64,000 nucleotides of DNA from Geobacillus thermoleovorans (GCF_001610955.1 NZ_CP014335.1:2551001-2615000); one strand, 5' to 3'. Shown: positions 9,998 through 20,308, numbered from the stretch's first letter. The notes: generated by a model from the letters alone, not told the origin. Numbers and translations: made by a program.

Positions 9998-10057
9998 GTA
10001 GACAGTGATCATTCTATCATAAACATGTCCAAAAGGGAAACGGAGGACGCGACGATC

Positions 10058-10543
10058 ATGAAAACCCGAACGGTATTCGCCGGCATCTTGTTCATCGGCC
10101 TCGGGCTGTATTTTCTCGCCGGACAGCTGGAATCCCCCCTTTTCCATTTCTTCCAAGGGTGGCCGGCCTTGCTTGCCATTTGCGGCGCGGCTTTGCTTGG
10201 CCAGGCGCATTCAGCGCGCGAATATGCTTACCTTTTCCCCGGCTTTCTTTTACTCGGATTTGGCGTTGAGTTGCTCCTTGCGAGTGCATTTTCGGCCTGG
10301 CCCCGCGGCGTGAACATGTTTTTTTTCCTCATCGCGCTCGCTTTTTTCGCCAGCAGCCGCAAACAAAAAGGCGGGGCCGGCTTTGGCGTGCTTTTCTTGC
10401 TTCTCGCTGTCGTGCTGACGTTTTCCGGGCGCGGCCAGCCATTCTTTCACCTCGTCCAAGCCGGACTTTCCTCTGTCTGGAAGTTTTGGCCGCTCGGACT
10501 CATCGCCATCGGCGTCTATATATTATGGACTAGGCGAAAATAG
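10058..10543 (+). CDS. Membrane protein, LiaI/LiaF-type transmembrane region (ysxD position)
   Basis: 161 residues, almost entirely hydrophobic, with about six predicted membrane segments in three helical-hairpin repeats (AGILFIGLGLYFLAG near the start; SVWKFWPLGLIAIGVYILW at the end). The repeated 'F..WP....G.G.Y' pattern is typical of the membrane part of LiaF-like/DUF5668-type proteins. The ATG at 10058 has GGAGG upstream. It occupies the place of ysxD between hemA and ysxC in B. subtilis. No enzymatic motif visible; function unknown. Confidence 0.75.
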   Translation: MKTRTVFAGILFIGLGLYFLAGQLESPLFHFFQGWPALLAICGAALLGQAHSAREYAYLFPGFLLLGFGVELLLASAFSAWPRGVNMFFFLIALAFFASSRKQKGGAGFGVLFLLLAVVLTFSGRGQPFFHLVQAGLSSVWKFWPLGLIAIGVYILWTRRK

Positions 10544-10553
10544 CCTTGGAAGT

Positions 10554-10583
10554 GAAAACACCAGCGGAATCGCTGGTGTTTTC
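10554..10583. terminator. Bidirectional terminator between ysxD-like gene and ysxC
   Basis: Perfect 13-bp stem GAAAACACCAGCG / CGCTGGTGTTTTC with loop GAAT, located between two convergent stops (10543 and 10585). U-rich on both strands. Confidence 0.9.
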
Positions 10584-10584
10584 G

Positions 10585-11172
10585 TCATGAGGCCACAAAC
10601 GGCAAAAGCGCCGCCCATGCTTCGTCTTTCCCTTGTCCGGTCTCGGCGGAAAACAAAATGAGCGGGTCGCCGTCAGCCATCCGCAGCGTCTCGCGCGCGA
10701 TTTTCGCGTGTTTTTGATGCTTGCCGCGCGGCACTTTATCCGCTTTCGTCGCGATGACGATCACCGGGATCTCGTAATGTTTCAAAAACTCGTACATCAT
10801 CACATCGTCTTTCGTCGGCGGATGGCGCAAATCAACGAGCAGGACCGCCGCCTTAAGCGCCTCGCGCGTCGTAAAGTACGTCTCCATCATGTTCCCCCAT
10901 TTTTGCCGCTCCTGCTTCGACACGCGGGCGAAACCATAACCTGGCACGTCCACAAAGTAAAACGAGTCGTTAATCAAATAAAAATTCAACGTTTGCGTTT
11001 TACCTGGCTTTGAGGAGGTGCGCGCCAAGTTTTTCCGATTGATCATTTTGTTGATGAATGATGATTTGCCGACGTTCGAACGGCCGGCGAGCGCCACCTC
11101 CGGCCGTCCGCCGTCCGGATATTGTTCCGGCTTGACGGCACTGGTCACAAGCTCTGCTTTCTTCACATTCAT
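10585..11172 (-). CDS. ysxC: Ribosome biogenesis GTP-binding protein YsxC/EngB
   Basis: Essential TrmE-Era-EngA-YihA family GTPase needed for assembly of the 50S subunit. 195 residues. G1 is GRSNVGKSS (residues 30-38), G3 is DVPGYG, G4 is ATKAD, and the switch I segment is [15 protein letters not shown]. The ATG at 11172 overlaps the lonA stop (ATGA); the GTG nine bases upstream is less likely because the product from 11172 matches the known N-terminus ([17 protein letters not shown]). Translationally coupled to lonA. Confidence 0.96.
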   Translation of the reverse strand: MNVKKAELVTSAVKPEQYPDGGRPEVALAGRSNVGKSSFINKMINRKNLARTSSKPGKTQTLNFYLINDSFYFVDVPGYGFARVSKQERQKWGNMMETYFTTREALKAAVLLVDLRHPPTKDDVMMYEFLKHYEIPVIVIATKADKVPRGKHQKHAKIARETLRMADGDPLILFSAETGQGKDEAWAALLPFVAS

Positions 11173-13496
11173 CGCTTCCACCCCACCAACGCGTGCGGCA
11201 GCACCTCATCGAGATGAGAGACGAGCACAAAGCGCAAGTCGCGCTTCACCGTTTCCGGAATGTCAGCCAAATCTTTTTCATTGTCTTTCGGCAAAATGAC
11301 GGTTTTCAATCCGGCACGATGGGCGCTTAACGTTTTCTCTTTCAGCCCCCCGATCGCAAGAACGCGGCCGCGCAGCGTAATTTCCCCGGTCATGCCGACA
11401 AAGCGGCTCACCGGCTTGCCCGTCAAAGCGGAAATGAGTGCGGTCGCAATCGTAATGCCGGCCGATGGCCCGTCTTTCGGCACCGCTCCTTCCGGAACGT
11501 GGATGTGAATATCATATTTCTCATGGAACTTCGGATCAATGTCAAGCTCCTCAGCGCGCGACCGCACGTAGCTGAACGCCGCTTGCGCTGATTCTTTCAT
11601 GACATCGCCGAGCTTGCCGGTCAGCACGAGTTTCCCATTGCCTGGCGCGAGCGACACTTCGATGGCGAGCGTATCGCCGCCAAACGCCGTATACGCCAGC
11701 CCGGTCGCCACGCCGACTTGGTCTTCCGCCTCCGCTCGGCCGTAGCGGTATTTTCGCTTCCCTAAAAATTCCTCAAGATTGTTTTCTGTGATCACAACCC
11801 GCTTTTTCTCGCCGGAAACGATGAGGCGGGCCGCTTTTCGGCAGATAGCGGCGAGCTGCCGCTCAAGCTCCCGCACCCCGGCTTCGCGCGTATAATGGCG
11901 GATGATATCGAGCATCGCGTCATCGCGAATTTGCAACGCCGCCTTTTTCAGCCCGTGCTCGGTGATTTGTTTCGGCAGCAAATGCCGCTTGGCGATATGC
12001 AGCTTCTCCACTTCTGTGTAGCCTGGTATGTGGATCACTTCCATCCGGTCCAAGAGCGGCTGCGGAATCGCCGCCAAATGGTTGGCCGTGGCGATAAACA
12101 TGACTTTCGATAGATCGTACGGCTCTTCAATGTAATGGTCGCTGAACGTATGATTTTGCTCCGGGTCAAGCACCTCCAGCATGGCCGCCGATGGATCGCC
12201 ACGGAAATCGCTCGACATTTTGTCGATTTCATCGAGCAAGAAGACGGGGTTGATCGTGCCTGCTTTTTTCATCCCCTGGATAATGCGTCCCGGCATGGCG
12301 CCAACATACGTGCGGCGATGGCCGCGAATTTCCGATTCGTCGCGGACGCCGCCGAGCGAAACGCGGACGAAGCGGCGGCCGAGCGCTTTGGCGATCGAGC
12401 GGGCGAGCGACGTTTTGCCGACCCCCGGCGGTCCGGCGAGGCAAAGAATCGGACCTTTTAACGATTTCGTCAGCTGCTTGACAGATAAAAATTCAAGCAC
12501 CCGTTCTTTCACTTTATCGAGCCCGTAATGCTCCTCGTTTAAAATCGCTTCCGCCCGCTTAATGTCGTGGATGTCTTCTGTTTCTTTCGACCACGGCAAG
12601 GCGATGAGCCAATCGAGGTAGTTGCGAATGACTGCGCTTTCCGCTGAGGTCGCCGGAATTTTTTCATAGCGGTCAAGCTCCTTCAATGCCGTTTGTTTCA
12701 CATGCTCCGGCATGCCGGCCGCCTCGATTTTTTCTTTCAGCTCCTCGACTTCGCTCGTTTTTCCTTCTTTTTCGCCAAGCTCTTTTTGAATCGCCTTCAT
12801 TTGCTCGCGCAAATAATACTCTTTTTGCGTCCGCTCCATCGACTGCTTGACGCGGGCGCTGATCTTTTTCTCAAGCTGGAGCACTTCTTTTTCGTTGTGC
12901 AAAATTTGGATGATTTTATTGAGGCGCTCTTTCACGTCGATCGTTTCTAAAATGCGCTGTTTTTCCTCAAGCTTAAGCGGCAAGTGCGAGGCGATGATGT
13001 CCGCCATTCGCCCCGGCTCATCGATGTCGACGATCGAGGCGTAAATGTCGACCGACAGCCGCTTGGACAAGTTTATGTACTGCTCGAAATATTCAAGCAT
13101 CGTCCGCTTGAGCGCCTCATCTTCTAAATCTTTCGCCGCCCGATCAGCAAACTTTTCGACTTTGACGAGAAAGTACGGCTCCTCGCTGATCACTTCCGTA
13201 ATGAGCGCCCGAGCGACGCCTTCGACAAGCACGCGGAACGTGCCGTTCGGGAGTTTTAGAAGTTGCTTGACGCGCGCGATCGTTCCCATTTTATATAAGT
13301 CATCCATGTCCGGTTCGTCGATGGCAACGTCTTTTTGCGACGTCAGCAAAATCATATGATCCTCAACCATGGCTTGTTCGAGCGCTTTGACCGATTTCTC
13401 GCGCCCGACATCCAAATGGAGCACCATCGTCGGAAACACGAGCAACCCACGCAGCGGCAAAAGCGGAACGACCGTCTCCTTTTTCTTTCCGTTCAC
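11169..13496 (-). CDS. lonA: ATP-dependent protease LonA
   Basis: Cytosolic AAA+ serine protease for damaged and regulatory proteins. 775 residues: N-terminal substrate domain ([21 protein letters not shown]), a coiled-coil region (~220-260), Walker A GPPGVGKT (355-362), Walker [10 protein letters not shown] and a C-terminal protease domain with the Ser-Lys dyad S678 (KDGPSAG) and K721 (GGLKEK). I choose the GTG at 13496 because GGAGGTG lies six bases upstream; the in-frame codon at 13511 lacks a site. Its 3' end overlaps ysxC. Confidence 0.96.
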   Translation of the reverse strand: MNGKKKETVVPLLPLRGLLVFPTMVLHLDVGREKSVKALEQAMVEDHMILLTSQKDVAIDEPDMDDLYKMGTIARVKQLLKLPNGTFRVLVEGVARALITEVISEEPYFLVKVEKFADRAAKDLEDEALKRTMLEYFEQYINLSKRLSVDIYASIVDIDEPGRMADIIASHLPLKLEEKQRILETIDVKERLNKIIQILHNEKEVLQLEKKISARVKQSMERTQKEYYLREQMKAIQKELGEKEGKTSEVEELKEKIEAAGMPEHVKQTALKELDRYEKIPATSAESAVIRNYLDWLIALPWSKETEDIHDIKRAEAILNEEHYGLDKVKERVLEFLSVKQLTKSLKGPILCLAGPPGVGKTSLARSIAKALGRRFVRVSLGGVRDESEIRGHRRTYVGAMPGRIIQGMKKAGTINPVFLLDEIDKMSSDFRGDPSAAMLEVLDPEQNHTFSDHYIEEPYDLSKVMFIATANHLAAIPQPLLDRMEVIHIPGYTEVEKLHIAKRHLLPKQITEHGLKKAALQIRDDAMLDIIRHYTREAGVRELERQLAAICRKAARLIVSGEKKRVVITENNLEEFLGKRKYRYGRAEAEDQVGVATGLAYTAFGGDTLAIEVSLAPGNGKLVLTGKLGDVMKESAQAAFSYVRSRAEELDIDPKFHEKYDIHIHVPEGAVPKDGPSAGITIATALISALTGKPVSRFVGMTGEITLRGRVLAIGGLKEKTLSAHRAGLKTVILPKDNEKDLADIPETVKRDLRFVLVSHLDEVLPHALVGWKR

Positions 13497-13530
13497 GCCG
13501 AACACCTCCATCTCTCGCTTCTATTCGTTT

Positions 13531-13560
13531 ATTGTATAGTACGGTAGCCGGGTTTGTAAA
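13531..13560 (-). promoter_or_regulatory. Sigma-A-type promoter of lonA
   Basis: TTTACA (13560-13555), 18-base spacer, TACAAT (13536-13531); TATACA with a 16-base spacer also fits. Only half of a CtsR heptad (GTCAAA) is seen just upstream, so heat-shock control by CtsR is not supported. Confidence 0.6.
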
Positions 13561-13661
13561 ATTTGACGAACGAAAAAGCGCGCGGCGCTCCGTCTGCAGG
13601 CAAAGAAAAACCGACTTCAGCGACGATCCGCTTGCGCCGAAGCCGTACATAAAAGAGAGGC

Positions 13662-13676
13662 CGGGCGAACCGCCCG
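13662..13676 (-). terminator. Probable terminator downstream of lonB
   Basis: GC-only stem CGGGCG / CGCCCG with a three-base loop, followed on the minus strand by GCCTCTCTTTT, 66 bases after the lonB stop. Confidence 0.55.
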
Positions 13677-13741
13677 ACTCGGTTGCGAGCGGATCGCCCG
13701 CTTTCGTTGCCAATCGTTCGCCTTGCCGCCGTTTCCTTTGG

Positions 13742-15415
13742 CTAGACGAGCTTTTTCTCCGAGCGGTCCATAGCCGCTGGCAGCAGCGCGGGGCCGCGGC
13801 GGAGCGCCTCTTCGCCGAACACATGGACGAGCACTTCCTCGAGGCGGCGGACGGCGATGATTTGAATGCCGCTGACTTCGCCTAGCAACGATTGCATATT
13901 CTCAATCGGGATGATGACTTTTTTCGCCCCGGCTTGTTTGGCCGCTTTGATTTTGGCGAACACGCCGCCGACCGGTTTCACGCAGCCACGGATGCTGATT
14001 TCTCCGGTCATGGCGACCGTATGATCGACTGGCAGCTGGTAAATGGCGGAATAAATGCCGACGGCAATCGCCACCCCGGCTGAAGGGCCGTCAACCGGCA
14101 CCCCGCCCGGAAAGTTGACATGAATGTCGTAGCGGTCCGCTGGCACGCCCATCGCCCGCAACACCGTAATGACGTTTTCCGCCGAGCCGCGCGCCATGCT
14201 TTTGCGCCGCACCGATTTTTCTGCACTGCCGATGCTTTCCTCCTCGACAATGCCGGTGACATTGATCAATCCTTTTCCTTTCGCCGGCAAAGCGGTCACC
14301 TCAATTTCGAGCAACGCACCGGTGTTTGGTCCATACACAGCCAGACCGTTGACGACGCCGACCGCCGGAGCGGAAGCGATTTTCTTCTCATAGCGCGGAG
14401 TCATTTGGCTCGATTGAATGACCCATTCAATATCTTTGTCCAAAATGTTTTCTCGGTTTTCCGTGATGGCCAGGCCAGCGGCAATTTGCATCATGTTGAC
14501 CGCCTCCCGCCCGTTGCGCGCATAGGCGGCAAGGAGGCGAATGCCGCTTTCTGACACGTTCAAGCGGATTTTTTCCGCCGCCTTTTTCGCGATGAGGGCG
14601 ATTTCATCTTGGTCCAACTCACGGAAAAATACTTCCAGGCAGCGAGAGCGAATGGCCGGAGGAATTTCGTTCGGCGTGCGCGTCGTCGCCCCGACAAGAC
14701 GGAAATCAGCCGGCAGTCCATTTTGGAAAATATCGTGAATATGGCTTGGGATTTGCGGATTTTCTTTGCTGTAATAGGCGCTTTCAAAAAATACTTTCCG
14801 GTCCTCAAGCACTTTCAACAACTTGTTCATTTGGATCGGATGAAGCTCGCCGATTTCGTCGATGAATAAAACGCCCCCGTGGGCGTTCGTCACCGCCCCT
14901 TGCTTCGGCTGGGGAATGCCGGCTTGCCCCATCGCCCCGGCCCCCTGATAAATCGGGTCGTGCACCGAGCCGATGAGGGGGTCGGCGATGCCGCGCTCGT
15001 CAAAGCGCGCCGTCGTCGCGTCAAGCTCCACGAACACCGCATTTTTCTTAAACGGGGAGAGCGGATTTTTTTTCGCTTCCTCAAGCACGAGCCGAGCAGC
15101 TGCCGTCTTGCCGACGCCAGGGGGGCCGTAAATGATGACATGTTGCGGGTTGGGGCCGCATAAAGCGGCTTTTAACGCCTTGATGCCGTCTTCCTGACCG
15201 ACGATGTCGTCAAAACTTTTCGGCCGCACTTTTTCCGCCAGCGGCTCGGTGAGCGAAATCGAACGCAGCTTGCGGAGCTGTTCCATCTCTTTGCGCGACT
15301 CTTTATCAATCGAAACTTTTTGCACACGTTGCCCTCTTAGCAAATTCCAAAAATAAAGGCCGATGATGACCCCGAAAAACAGCTGGATGACCAGTACGAT
15401 GTTCGTCCAATCCAT
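13742..15415 (-). CDS. lonB: Sporulation Lon-like protease LonB
   Basis: 557 residues. LonB is a forespore-associated, membrane-located Lon homologue in Bacillus. A hydrophobic segment (IVLVIQLFFGVIIGLYFW, ~5-22) starts the protein, unlike LonA; then AAA+ Walker [12 protein letters not shown] (~100), Walker B VLFIDEIGEL, and the protease domain with Ser in VDGPSAGVAIAV and the catalytic Lys in GGVFAKIKAAKQAG. No N-terminal LonA substrate domain. The ATG at 15415 has GGAGG ten bases upstream; the longer frame starting at 15559 would run through terminator hairpins of clpX. A sigma-F/G-type promoter precedes it, matching a sporulation role. Confidence 0.94.
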   Translation of the reverse strand: MDWTNIVLVIQLFFGVIIGLYFWNLLRGQRVQKVSIDKESRKEMEQLRKLRSISLTEPLAEKVRPKSFDDIVGQEDGIKALKAALCGPNPQHVIIYGPPGVGKTAAARLVLEEAKKNPLSPFKKNAVFVELDATTARFDERGIADPLIGSVHDPIYQGAGAMGQAGIPQPKQGAVTNAHGGVLFIDEIGELHPIQMNKLLKVLEDRKVFFESAYYSKENPQIPSHIHDIFQNGLPADFRLVGATTRTPNEIPPAIRSRCLEVFFRELDQDEIALIAKKAAEKIRLNVSESGIRLLAAYARNGREAVNMMQIAAGLAITENRENILDKDIEWVIQSSQMTPRYEKKIASAPAVGVVNGLAVYGPNTGALLEIEVTALPAKGKGLINVTGIVEEESIGSAEKSVRRKSMARGSAENVITVLRAMGVPADRYDIHVNFPGGVPVDGPSAGVAIAVGIYSAIYQLPVDHTVAMTGEISIRGCVKPVGGVFAKIKAAKQAGAKKVIIPIENMQSLLGEVSGIQIIAVRRLEEVLVHVFGEEALRRGPALLPAAMDRSEKKLV

Positions 15416-15455
15416 GCCCCGATATCCTCCTGCCTTTAGATGGTATGTAGTATGA

Positions 15456-15485
15456 TAGTATCTCCGCGAACTGGCGGGAATAAAC
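15456..15485 (-). promoter_or_regulatory. Sigma-F/sigma-G-type promoter of lonB
   Basis: Minus strand GTTTA (15485-15481), 15-base spacer, GGAGATACTA (15465-15456). The -10 fits the forespore consensus GGNNANANTW at all fixed positions and the -35 differs at one base from GTATA. It lies between the clpX terminators and lonB; lonB is transcribed by forespore sigma factor in B. subtilis. Confidence 0.75.
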
Positions 15486-15506
15486 AAAAAAAGCGCCGAC
15501 CGGCGC
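15486..15506 (-). terminator. Second terminator after clpX
   Basis: Perfect stem GCGCCG / CGGCGC (15506-15493) followed by TTTTTTT on the minus strand. Confidence 0.85.
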
Positions 15507-15522
15507 CCAGGGCATGGGCGGC

Positions 15523-15553
15523 AAAAAAAGAAACCGCCGAAAAAAGGCGGTTT
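15523..15553 (-). terminator. First terminator after clpX
   Basis: Perfect 8-bp stem AAACCGCC / GGCGGTTT (15553-15531) with a short loop, then TTTTTTTG on the minus strand, 6 bases after the clpX stop. With the next hairpin it forms a tandem terminator. Confidence 0.88.
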
Positions 15554-15558
15554 TCCCA

Positions 15559-16824
15559 TCAGGCAGATGTTTTCCGTTCCAGCTCGATGACGGTGCCATC
15601 ATGACGGATCAGCGTCGGCGGCTTTGTGCCGCGCACCGTGTCGAGCGTGATGATGCACTTTTGCACATCTTCGCGCGACGGCAGCTCAAACATCACATCG
15701 AGCATAATGCCTTCGATGATCGAGCGAAGGCCGCGCGCGCCCGTTTTCCGCTCAATCGCTTTTTTCGCGATTTCACGGAGCGCCGCTTCTTCAAACTCGA
15801 GCTCAACGCCGTCAAGCTCAAGCATTTTTTGGTATTGCTTGACAATGGCATTTTTCGGTTTCGTCAAAATGTCGATCAACGCCTGTTCGTCGAGCGGCTC
15901 GAGCGTCGTAATGACCGGCAGACGGCCGATGAACTCCGGAATCAGTCCGAATTTGAGCAAGTCTTCCGGCAGCACTTTCGACAACAAGTTTTTCTCGTCG
16001 ACATCCGTCTGGTTCATTTCCGCGCCAAAACCGATCACTTTTTTGCCAAGGCGGCGCTTGATGATCGGCTCAATGCCGTCAAACGCCCCGCCGCAAATGA
16101 ACAAAATGTTCGTCGTATCGATTTGGATGAATTCTTGATGCGGATGTTTGCGGCCGCCCTGCGGCGGAACGCTGGCAATGGTGCCTTCTAAAATTTTCAA
16201 CAGCGCCTGTTGCACCCCTTCGCCGGATACGTCGCGAGTGATGGAAGGGTTTTCCGATTTGCGGGCGATTTTGTCAATTTCATCGATGTAAATAATGCCT
16301 TTTTCCGCCCGTTCGACGTCATAATCCGCCGCTTGGATGAGCTTTAACAAAATGTTTTCGACGTCTTCGCCAACATAGCCGGCCTCTGTAAGCGAGGTGG
16401 CATCGGCGATGGCAAACGGCACGTTCAAAATGCGCGCCAATGTTTGCGCCAGCAGCGTTTTCCCGCTCCCGGTCGGCCCGATCATTAAAATGTTGCTTTT
16501 CGACAGCTCGACATCATCGATTTTGCTGCCGGAATTGATCCGTTTATAATGATTGTAAACAGCAACGGCGAGCGATTTTTTCGCCTCATCTTGACCGATG
16601 ACGTACTCATCTAGAATTTCCCGAATTTCCAACGGTTTCGGCACGTCTTTAAATTCAAATTCCTCTTCATTGCCGAGCTCCTCTTCAACAATTTCCGTGC
16701 ATAGCTCAATGCACTCGTCGCAAATGTAAACCCCCGGACCGGCAACGAGCTTTCGCACTTGATCCTGTGTTTTGCCGCAGAACGAGCATTTCAACTGCCC
16801 TTTTTCATCATTGAATTTAAACAT
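15559..16824 (-). CDS. clpX: ATP-dependent Clp protease ATP-binding subunit ClpX
   Basis: AAA+ unfoldase that feeds ClpP. 421 residues. The N-terminal zinc-binding domain has C13-C16 (LKCSFCGKT) and C35-C38 (YICDECIEL); Walker A GPTGSGKT lies near 115; the IGF loop for ClpP docking is visible as KVIGFGAEM. The ATG at 16824 is eight bases after AAGGGG; an upstream GTG (16833) is in frame but too close to that site. Monocistronic, with two terminators downstream. Confidence 0.97.
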   Translation of the reverse strand: MFKFNDEKGQLKCSFCGKTQDQVRKLVAGPGVYICDECIELCTEIVEEELGNEEEFEFKDVPKPLEIREILDEYVIGQDEAKKSLAVAVYNHYKRINSGSKIDDVELSKSNILMIGPTGSGKTLLAQTLARILNVPFAIADATSLTEAGYVGEDVENILLKLIQAADYDVERAEKGIIYIDEIDKIARKSENPSITRDVSGEGVQQALLKILEGTIASVPPQGGRKHPHQEFIQIDTTNILFICGGAFDGIEPIIKRRLGKKVIGFGAEMNQTDVDEKNLLSKVLPEDLLKFGLIPEFIGRLPVITTLEPLDEQALIDILTKPKNAIVKQYQKMLELDGVELEFEEAALREIAKKAIERKTGARGLRSIIEGIMLDVMFELPSREDVQKCIITLDTVRGTKPPTLIRHDGTVIELERKTSA

Positions 16825-16910
16825 ATCATTCACCCCTTGCCAACGAAATCGCGCCTGCTTATGTATCCATTTCCGCCATCTCTTATGTCGTAAAAACGTA
16901 TGTATTCGCT

Positions 16911-16919
16911 ATTTTACCA
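16911..16919 (-). promoter_or_regulatory. Extended -10 promoter element of clpX
   Basis: Minus strand TGGTAAAAT: TG-extended -10 about 90 bases upstream of clpX. No clear -35. Confidence 0.5.
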
Positions 16920-17005
16920 TAAATGTTCCTGAAAAAGCGAATGAAAAAACCGTTATCTGTTTAGAAAAGTTTGAAAATTGCCGCTCAGGCGCCATTGTTG
17001 TGGAT

Positions 17006-17042
17006 AAAGAACAAGGCACGAACGTCTCGCGCCTTGTTCTTT
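17006..17042 (-). terminator. Terminator of tig
   Basis: Perfect 12-bp stem AAAGAACAAGGC / GCCTTGTTCTTT (17042-17006), 12 bases after the trigger-factor stop. The U tract is short. Confidence 0.75.
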
Positions 17043-17054
17043 CCTTAAGATATA

Positions 17055-18341
17055 TTATGCCGCAACCTTGCTGTGCTCTACAAGAAAATCGACTGTTTTC
17101 CGCCATTTCAAATCTTCTTTGACGCCATCTAAGCTGCCGAGCAGCTCTTTCAGCTTGTCCACGCTCAGCTTGTAGGCTTCCGCCATTTTTTCGAGCTCTT
17201 TGTTTACTTCCTCGTCGGTTACTTCAATGTTTTCGGCCTTCGCGATCGCTTCAAGCGTCAACGCCGCGCGCACCCGTTTTTCGGCATCTTCTTTCATTTG
17301 CTCGCGCAACGACGCTTCATCTTGGCCGGAGAATTGGTAATACAACTGCAAGTTCAGACCTTGCATTTGCAGGCGTTGGTCAAATTCGCGAAGCATCCGG
17401 TCGGTTTCGTTTTTGATCATAACCTCCGGAATATCCATTTCGGCGTTGGCTGCCGCTTTTTCGACAACCGCATTGCGCAAGGCAGTCTCCGCCTCGTTCT
17501 TTTTCGCCTCTTCCAAACGGGCGCGAATTTTCGCCTTCAGTTCGTCAAGCGTTTCGACTTCTTCATCGACGTCTTTGGCAAACTCATCGTCAAGCGCCGG
17601 CAGCTGTTTCGCTTTCACTTCATGCACTTGCACTTTAAACGTCGCCGGTTTGCCGGCCAATTGCTTCGCGTGGTATTCATCCGGGAATGTGACTTGGATT
17701 TCTTTTTCCTCGCCGGCTTTCATGCCGACAAGCTGTTCTTCAAATCCCGGAATGAACGTTCCAGAGCCGATTTCAAGCGAATAGTTCTCCGCCTTGCCGC
17801 CTTCAAACGGCTCGCCGTCGACAAACCCTTGGAAATCGATGACGACCGTATCGCCGTTTTCCACCGTCCCGTCTTCTTTCACGACAAGTTCGGCGTAATT
17901 TTCTTGCAAACGTTTCAATTCGTTTTCGACATCTTCGTCCGTCACGGTTGTATCCATTTTTTCCACTTCAAGCCCTTTGTATTGACCGAGCTTGACTTCC
18001 GGCTTTACGGTCACTTTCGCTTTGAAAATTAAGCTTTTGCCTTTTTCCATTTGCTCAATGTCAATCTCCGGCATTGACACCGGTTCGATGCCTGCCTCTT
18101 CGACGGCTTTGGCATACGCCTCTGGCAGCAAAATGTCGAGCGCATCTTGATAGAGCGCTTCGACGCCGAAGCGTTTTTCAAACAGAACGCGCGGCACTTT
18201 CCCCTTGCGGAAGCCCGGAAGCGTGATGTTTTTCACCACTTTTTTAAACGCGGCGTCCAAGCCTTTGTTCACTTTCTCGGCGTCGACCTCAACGGTCAAT
18301 ACGCCTTCGTTCCCTTCAAGCTTTTCCCATTTGACTGACAT
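17055..18341 (-). CDS. tig: Trigger factor (ribosome-bound chaperone, prolyl isomerase)
   Basis: Binds nascent chains at the ribosome exit. 428 residues. N-terminal ribosome-binding domain with the signature GFRKGKVPR (~44-52), central FKBP-type prolyl isomerase domain (~160-245; [22 protein letters not shown]...), helical C-terminal chaperone arms. The ATG at 18341 has GGAGGG upstream; the longer frame adds five residues without a site. Own promoter and terminator. Confidence 0.97.
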   Translation of the reverse strand: MSVKWEKLEGNEGVLTVEVDAEKVNKGLDAAFKKVVKNITLPGFRKGKVPRVLFEKRFGVEALYQDALDILLPEAYAKAVEEAGIEPVSMPEIDIEQMEKGKSLIFKAKVTVKPEVKLGQYKGLEVEKMDTTVTDEDVENELKRLQENYAELVVKEDGTVENGDTVVIDFQGFVDGEPFEGGKAENYSLEIGSGTFIPGFEEQLVGMKAGEEKEIQVTFPDEYHAKQLAGKPATFKVQVHEVKAKQLPALDDEFAKDVDEEVETLDELKAKIRARLEEAKKNEAETALRNAVVEKAAANAEMDIPEVMIKNETDRMLREFDQRLQMQGLNLQLYYQFSGQDEASLREQMKEDAEKRVRAALTLEAIAKAENIEVTDEEVNKELEKMAEAYKLSVDKLKELLGSLDGVKEDLKWRKTVDFLVEHSKVAA

Positions 18342-18463
18342 CCTTGTTCCCTCCACCTGAAATCATTGCTCGGACCATAGCGCACTCCGCTTGTCCAGAT
18401 CTTTTTATGATGCCCAATTATGTAGACAAGTATGCGAAAACAGATACATAGCACAGCCATTAT

Positions 18464-18491
18464 ATTATAACATACAACAGCCATGTTTCAA
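18464..18491 (-). promoter_or_regulatory. Sigma-A promoter of tig
   Basis: TTGAAA (18491-18486), 16-base spacer, TATAAT (18469-18464) on the minus strand. Near-consensus. The untranslated leader would be about 115 bases. The -35 lies just before the end of ysoA. Confidence 0.8.
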
Positions 18492-18505
18492 CAGAGAACG
18501 AGCCA

Positions 18506-19486
18506 TTAGAGGGAGGAAAGTTCCTCTATTTCGTATAGCTTTTGGCAAAGCGTTGCCATCTCCGCCGCCTCCACACCGTAGCGGTCGGCCAAGGCGGTCG
18601 CGTCAGCATCCAAGCCTAAAAACCGGCTCGCCATCCAATGGAGAGCAGCAAGCCAGGCCGCTGCATCCGCCGGCTCTGGCGGAAACGGGTACAACACATA
18701 TGCATAGCGAAGCCAAATGTCCGCCGCCGTTTCATACAAACTCGGGCTTTCCGCCGCGAGCTGCTGTTCAAGCCGACCCAGCAACGATGAAGCAAATTCC
18801 GTTTCCGTCTGTTCGTCCAACGCTGACGGGACGACCTCCATGCAACGGCCAAATTTCTCAACCGTCACCGTTTCGTTGACTCGCTTCCCTGTCAACAGGC
18901 GAAGGAGCATCGTTTTCGCCATCGGGCTTTTTTCCGGTGCGCGTAAATATTGCTTGAGCAACGGCAGCACCGGCTCGATGTCTTCTTTTTCCAGTTGTTT
19001 AATCAGTTGCAGCTGCTCAGCAATGTCCCCGGACTCAAGCAGCCGTCTCACCCGCTTCCACTCCGCGGGCGGAAGCGTGCGGGCATTCATTTTTTCACTA
19101 AACCGGAGCAGCTGGTGAAGCTGTTCGCGCAGCGAAACGGATAACGACGGACGACGCAAGGCGTGGCGGATCACGGTTTCGGCCTTGCTGTATCGATTCG
19201 TTTGCAACAATATGGCAATATACATTTGCAACAGTTCACCGTTGCCCGGTTGCTCGTCAAGCAAACCGGCAAGACGCCGCTCCGCCTCATCATATTCCCC
19301 AAGCTCATAGCAACAGACAGCCAGCCCAAGCCGAACCGGAAAGCTGTGGTCGCCAAGCTGTTCGGCGGCGCGCAAAAAGCGGAGCGCTTCTTTATACCGC
19401 TTCGCCTCGAGCGCAGCAAACGCCTCTTCCATCAGCCGTTCTTTCGTTTGCGGAAACATGATGATTTTTCCTTTTTTCCCGGCCAT
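18506..19486 (-). CDS. ysoA: TPR-repeat protein, YsoA-like
   Basis: 326 residues, acidic and helical. At least two tetratricopeptide-like helical pairs are visible (EAFAALEAKRYKEALRFLRAAE, ~20-41, and LAVCCYELGEYDEAERRLAGLL, ~55-76, then a third at ~90-105). The rest has no recognised motif. It sits between tig and leuD, the position of ysoA in B. subtilis, whose function is unknown; a protein-interaction role is inferred from the repeats. Start ATG with GGAGCGGGCGAAG spacing. Confidence 0.85.
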   Translation of the reverse strand: MAGKKGKIIMFPQTKERLMEEAFAALEAKRYKEALRFLRAAEQLGDHSFPVRLGLAVCCYELGEYDEAERRLAGLLDEQPGNGELLQMYIAILLQTNRYSKAETVIRHALRRPSLSVSLREQLHQLLRFSEKMNARTLPPAEWKRVRRLLESGDIAEQLQLIKQLEKEDIEPVLPLLKQYLRAPEKSPMAKTMLLRLLTGKRVNETVTVEKFGRCMEVVPSALDEQTETEFASSLLGRLEQQLAAESPSLYETAADIWLRYAYVLYPFPPEPADAAAWLAALHWMASRFLGLDADATALADRYGVEAAEMATLCQKLYEIEELSSL

Positions 19487-19516
19487 CTTCGCCCGCTCCT
19501 ATATGTGTTTACCACA

Positions 19517-19545
19517 AGTGTAACAAGTTTTCTTAGCCGAAACAA
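19517..19545 (-). promoter_or_regulatory. Promoter of ysoA
   Basis: TTGTTT (19545-19540), 17-base spacer, TACACT (19522-19517) with a TG extension on the minus strand, 31 bases ahead of ysoA. Confidence 0.6.
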
Positions 19546-19611
19546 GCCAACCCTTTTTGGCGCTTGCTGCCGCCGTCCATTTTCTTCATCCTCCTATATG
19601 CAAAACAAAGA

Positions 19612-19644
19612 GGCTGTTCCTGCCAAAATAACGGCGGAACAGCC
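19612..19644 (-). terminator. Terminator of the ilv-leu operon
   Basis: Stem GGCTGTTCCGCC / GGCAGGAACAGCC (one bulge) followed by TCTTTGTTTT on the minus strand, about 40 bases after leuD. Confidence 0.8.
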
Positions 19645-19682
19645 GATTTTTGCCGCCGCGCTGCACCGCAAAAAACAGACGC

Positions 19683-20276
19683 TTACGGCCGCGGGCTATG
19701 CTGTTGTTCATACGCTTGAATATACGGTTCATAGACAAACGTTAAATCAATTTCATCCCATCCCTTTAACAGCAACTGTTTTCGATACGGGTCAATGTCA
19801 AACGGACGCGAAAATCCTTCATCGTCAAATACCCGCTGTTCTTCAAGCGAAACCGTCAGTTCATAGTCTGCGCGCTCGCTTTGGCGCAGCAAGTAGCGGA
19901 CATCCTCTTTATCCAGCCGGATCGGCAACAGCCCGTTTTTTAAGCAGTTGTTGTAAAAAATATCGGCAAACGATGGGGCAATGATGACGCGGAATCCGTA
20001 ATCTTGCAGCGCCCACGGCGCATGTTCGCGCGATGAGCCGCAGCCGAAGTTTTCATCGGCGACTAAAATCGTCGCCCCTTCGTTTTCCGGGCGGTTGAGC
20101 TCAAACTCCGGATTTGGCGTGCCGTCGCTCAAATACCGCCAATCGTAAAAGAGAAACTGGCCAAAGCCGGTGCGTTCAATCCGTTTCAAAAACTGCTTTG
20201 GAATGATTTGATCGGTATCAATATTCGCACGATCGATGCCGGCGGTTTTTCCGCGATGGATCGTAAACGGCTTCAT
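19683..20276 (-). CDS. leuD: 3-isopropylmalate dehydratase small subunit
   Basis: Swivel-domain subunit that with LeuC isomerises 2- to 3-isopropylmalate in leucine synthesis. 197 residues, usual length. Signature FGCGSSREHAPWAL (~residues 76-89) is intact, as is IDTDQIIPKQFLKRI (~20-34). GGAAGGGGG stands before the ATG. It is separated from leuC by 96 bases that hold a long stem-loop; elsewhere in this operon the genes are tightly packed. Confidence 0.96.
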   Translation of the reverse strand: MKPFTIHRGKTAGIDRANIDTDQIIPKQFLKRIERTGFGQFLFYDWRYLSDGTPNPEFELNRPENEGATILVADENFGCGSSREHAPWALQDYGFRVIIAPSFADIFYNNCLKNGLLPIRLDKEDVRYLLRQSERADYELTVSLEEQRVFDDEGFSRPFDIDPYRKQLLLKGWDEIDLTFVYEPYIQAYEQQHSPRP

Positions 20277-20308
20277 CGTCCTTTCCCCCTTCCGTTATGG
20301 ATGTCACT

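Noticed and set aside
13555..13570. CtsR operator at lonA
   Set aside because: Only one half (GTCAAA) is seen; the second heptad is degraded (TACAAA), below what I would call a site.
16771..17122. Plus-strand frame of 116 codons between clpX and tig
   Set aside because: It is a shadow across the clpX promoter and the tig terminator with no ribosome site.
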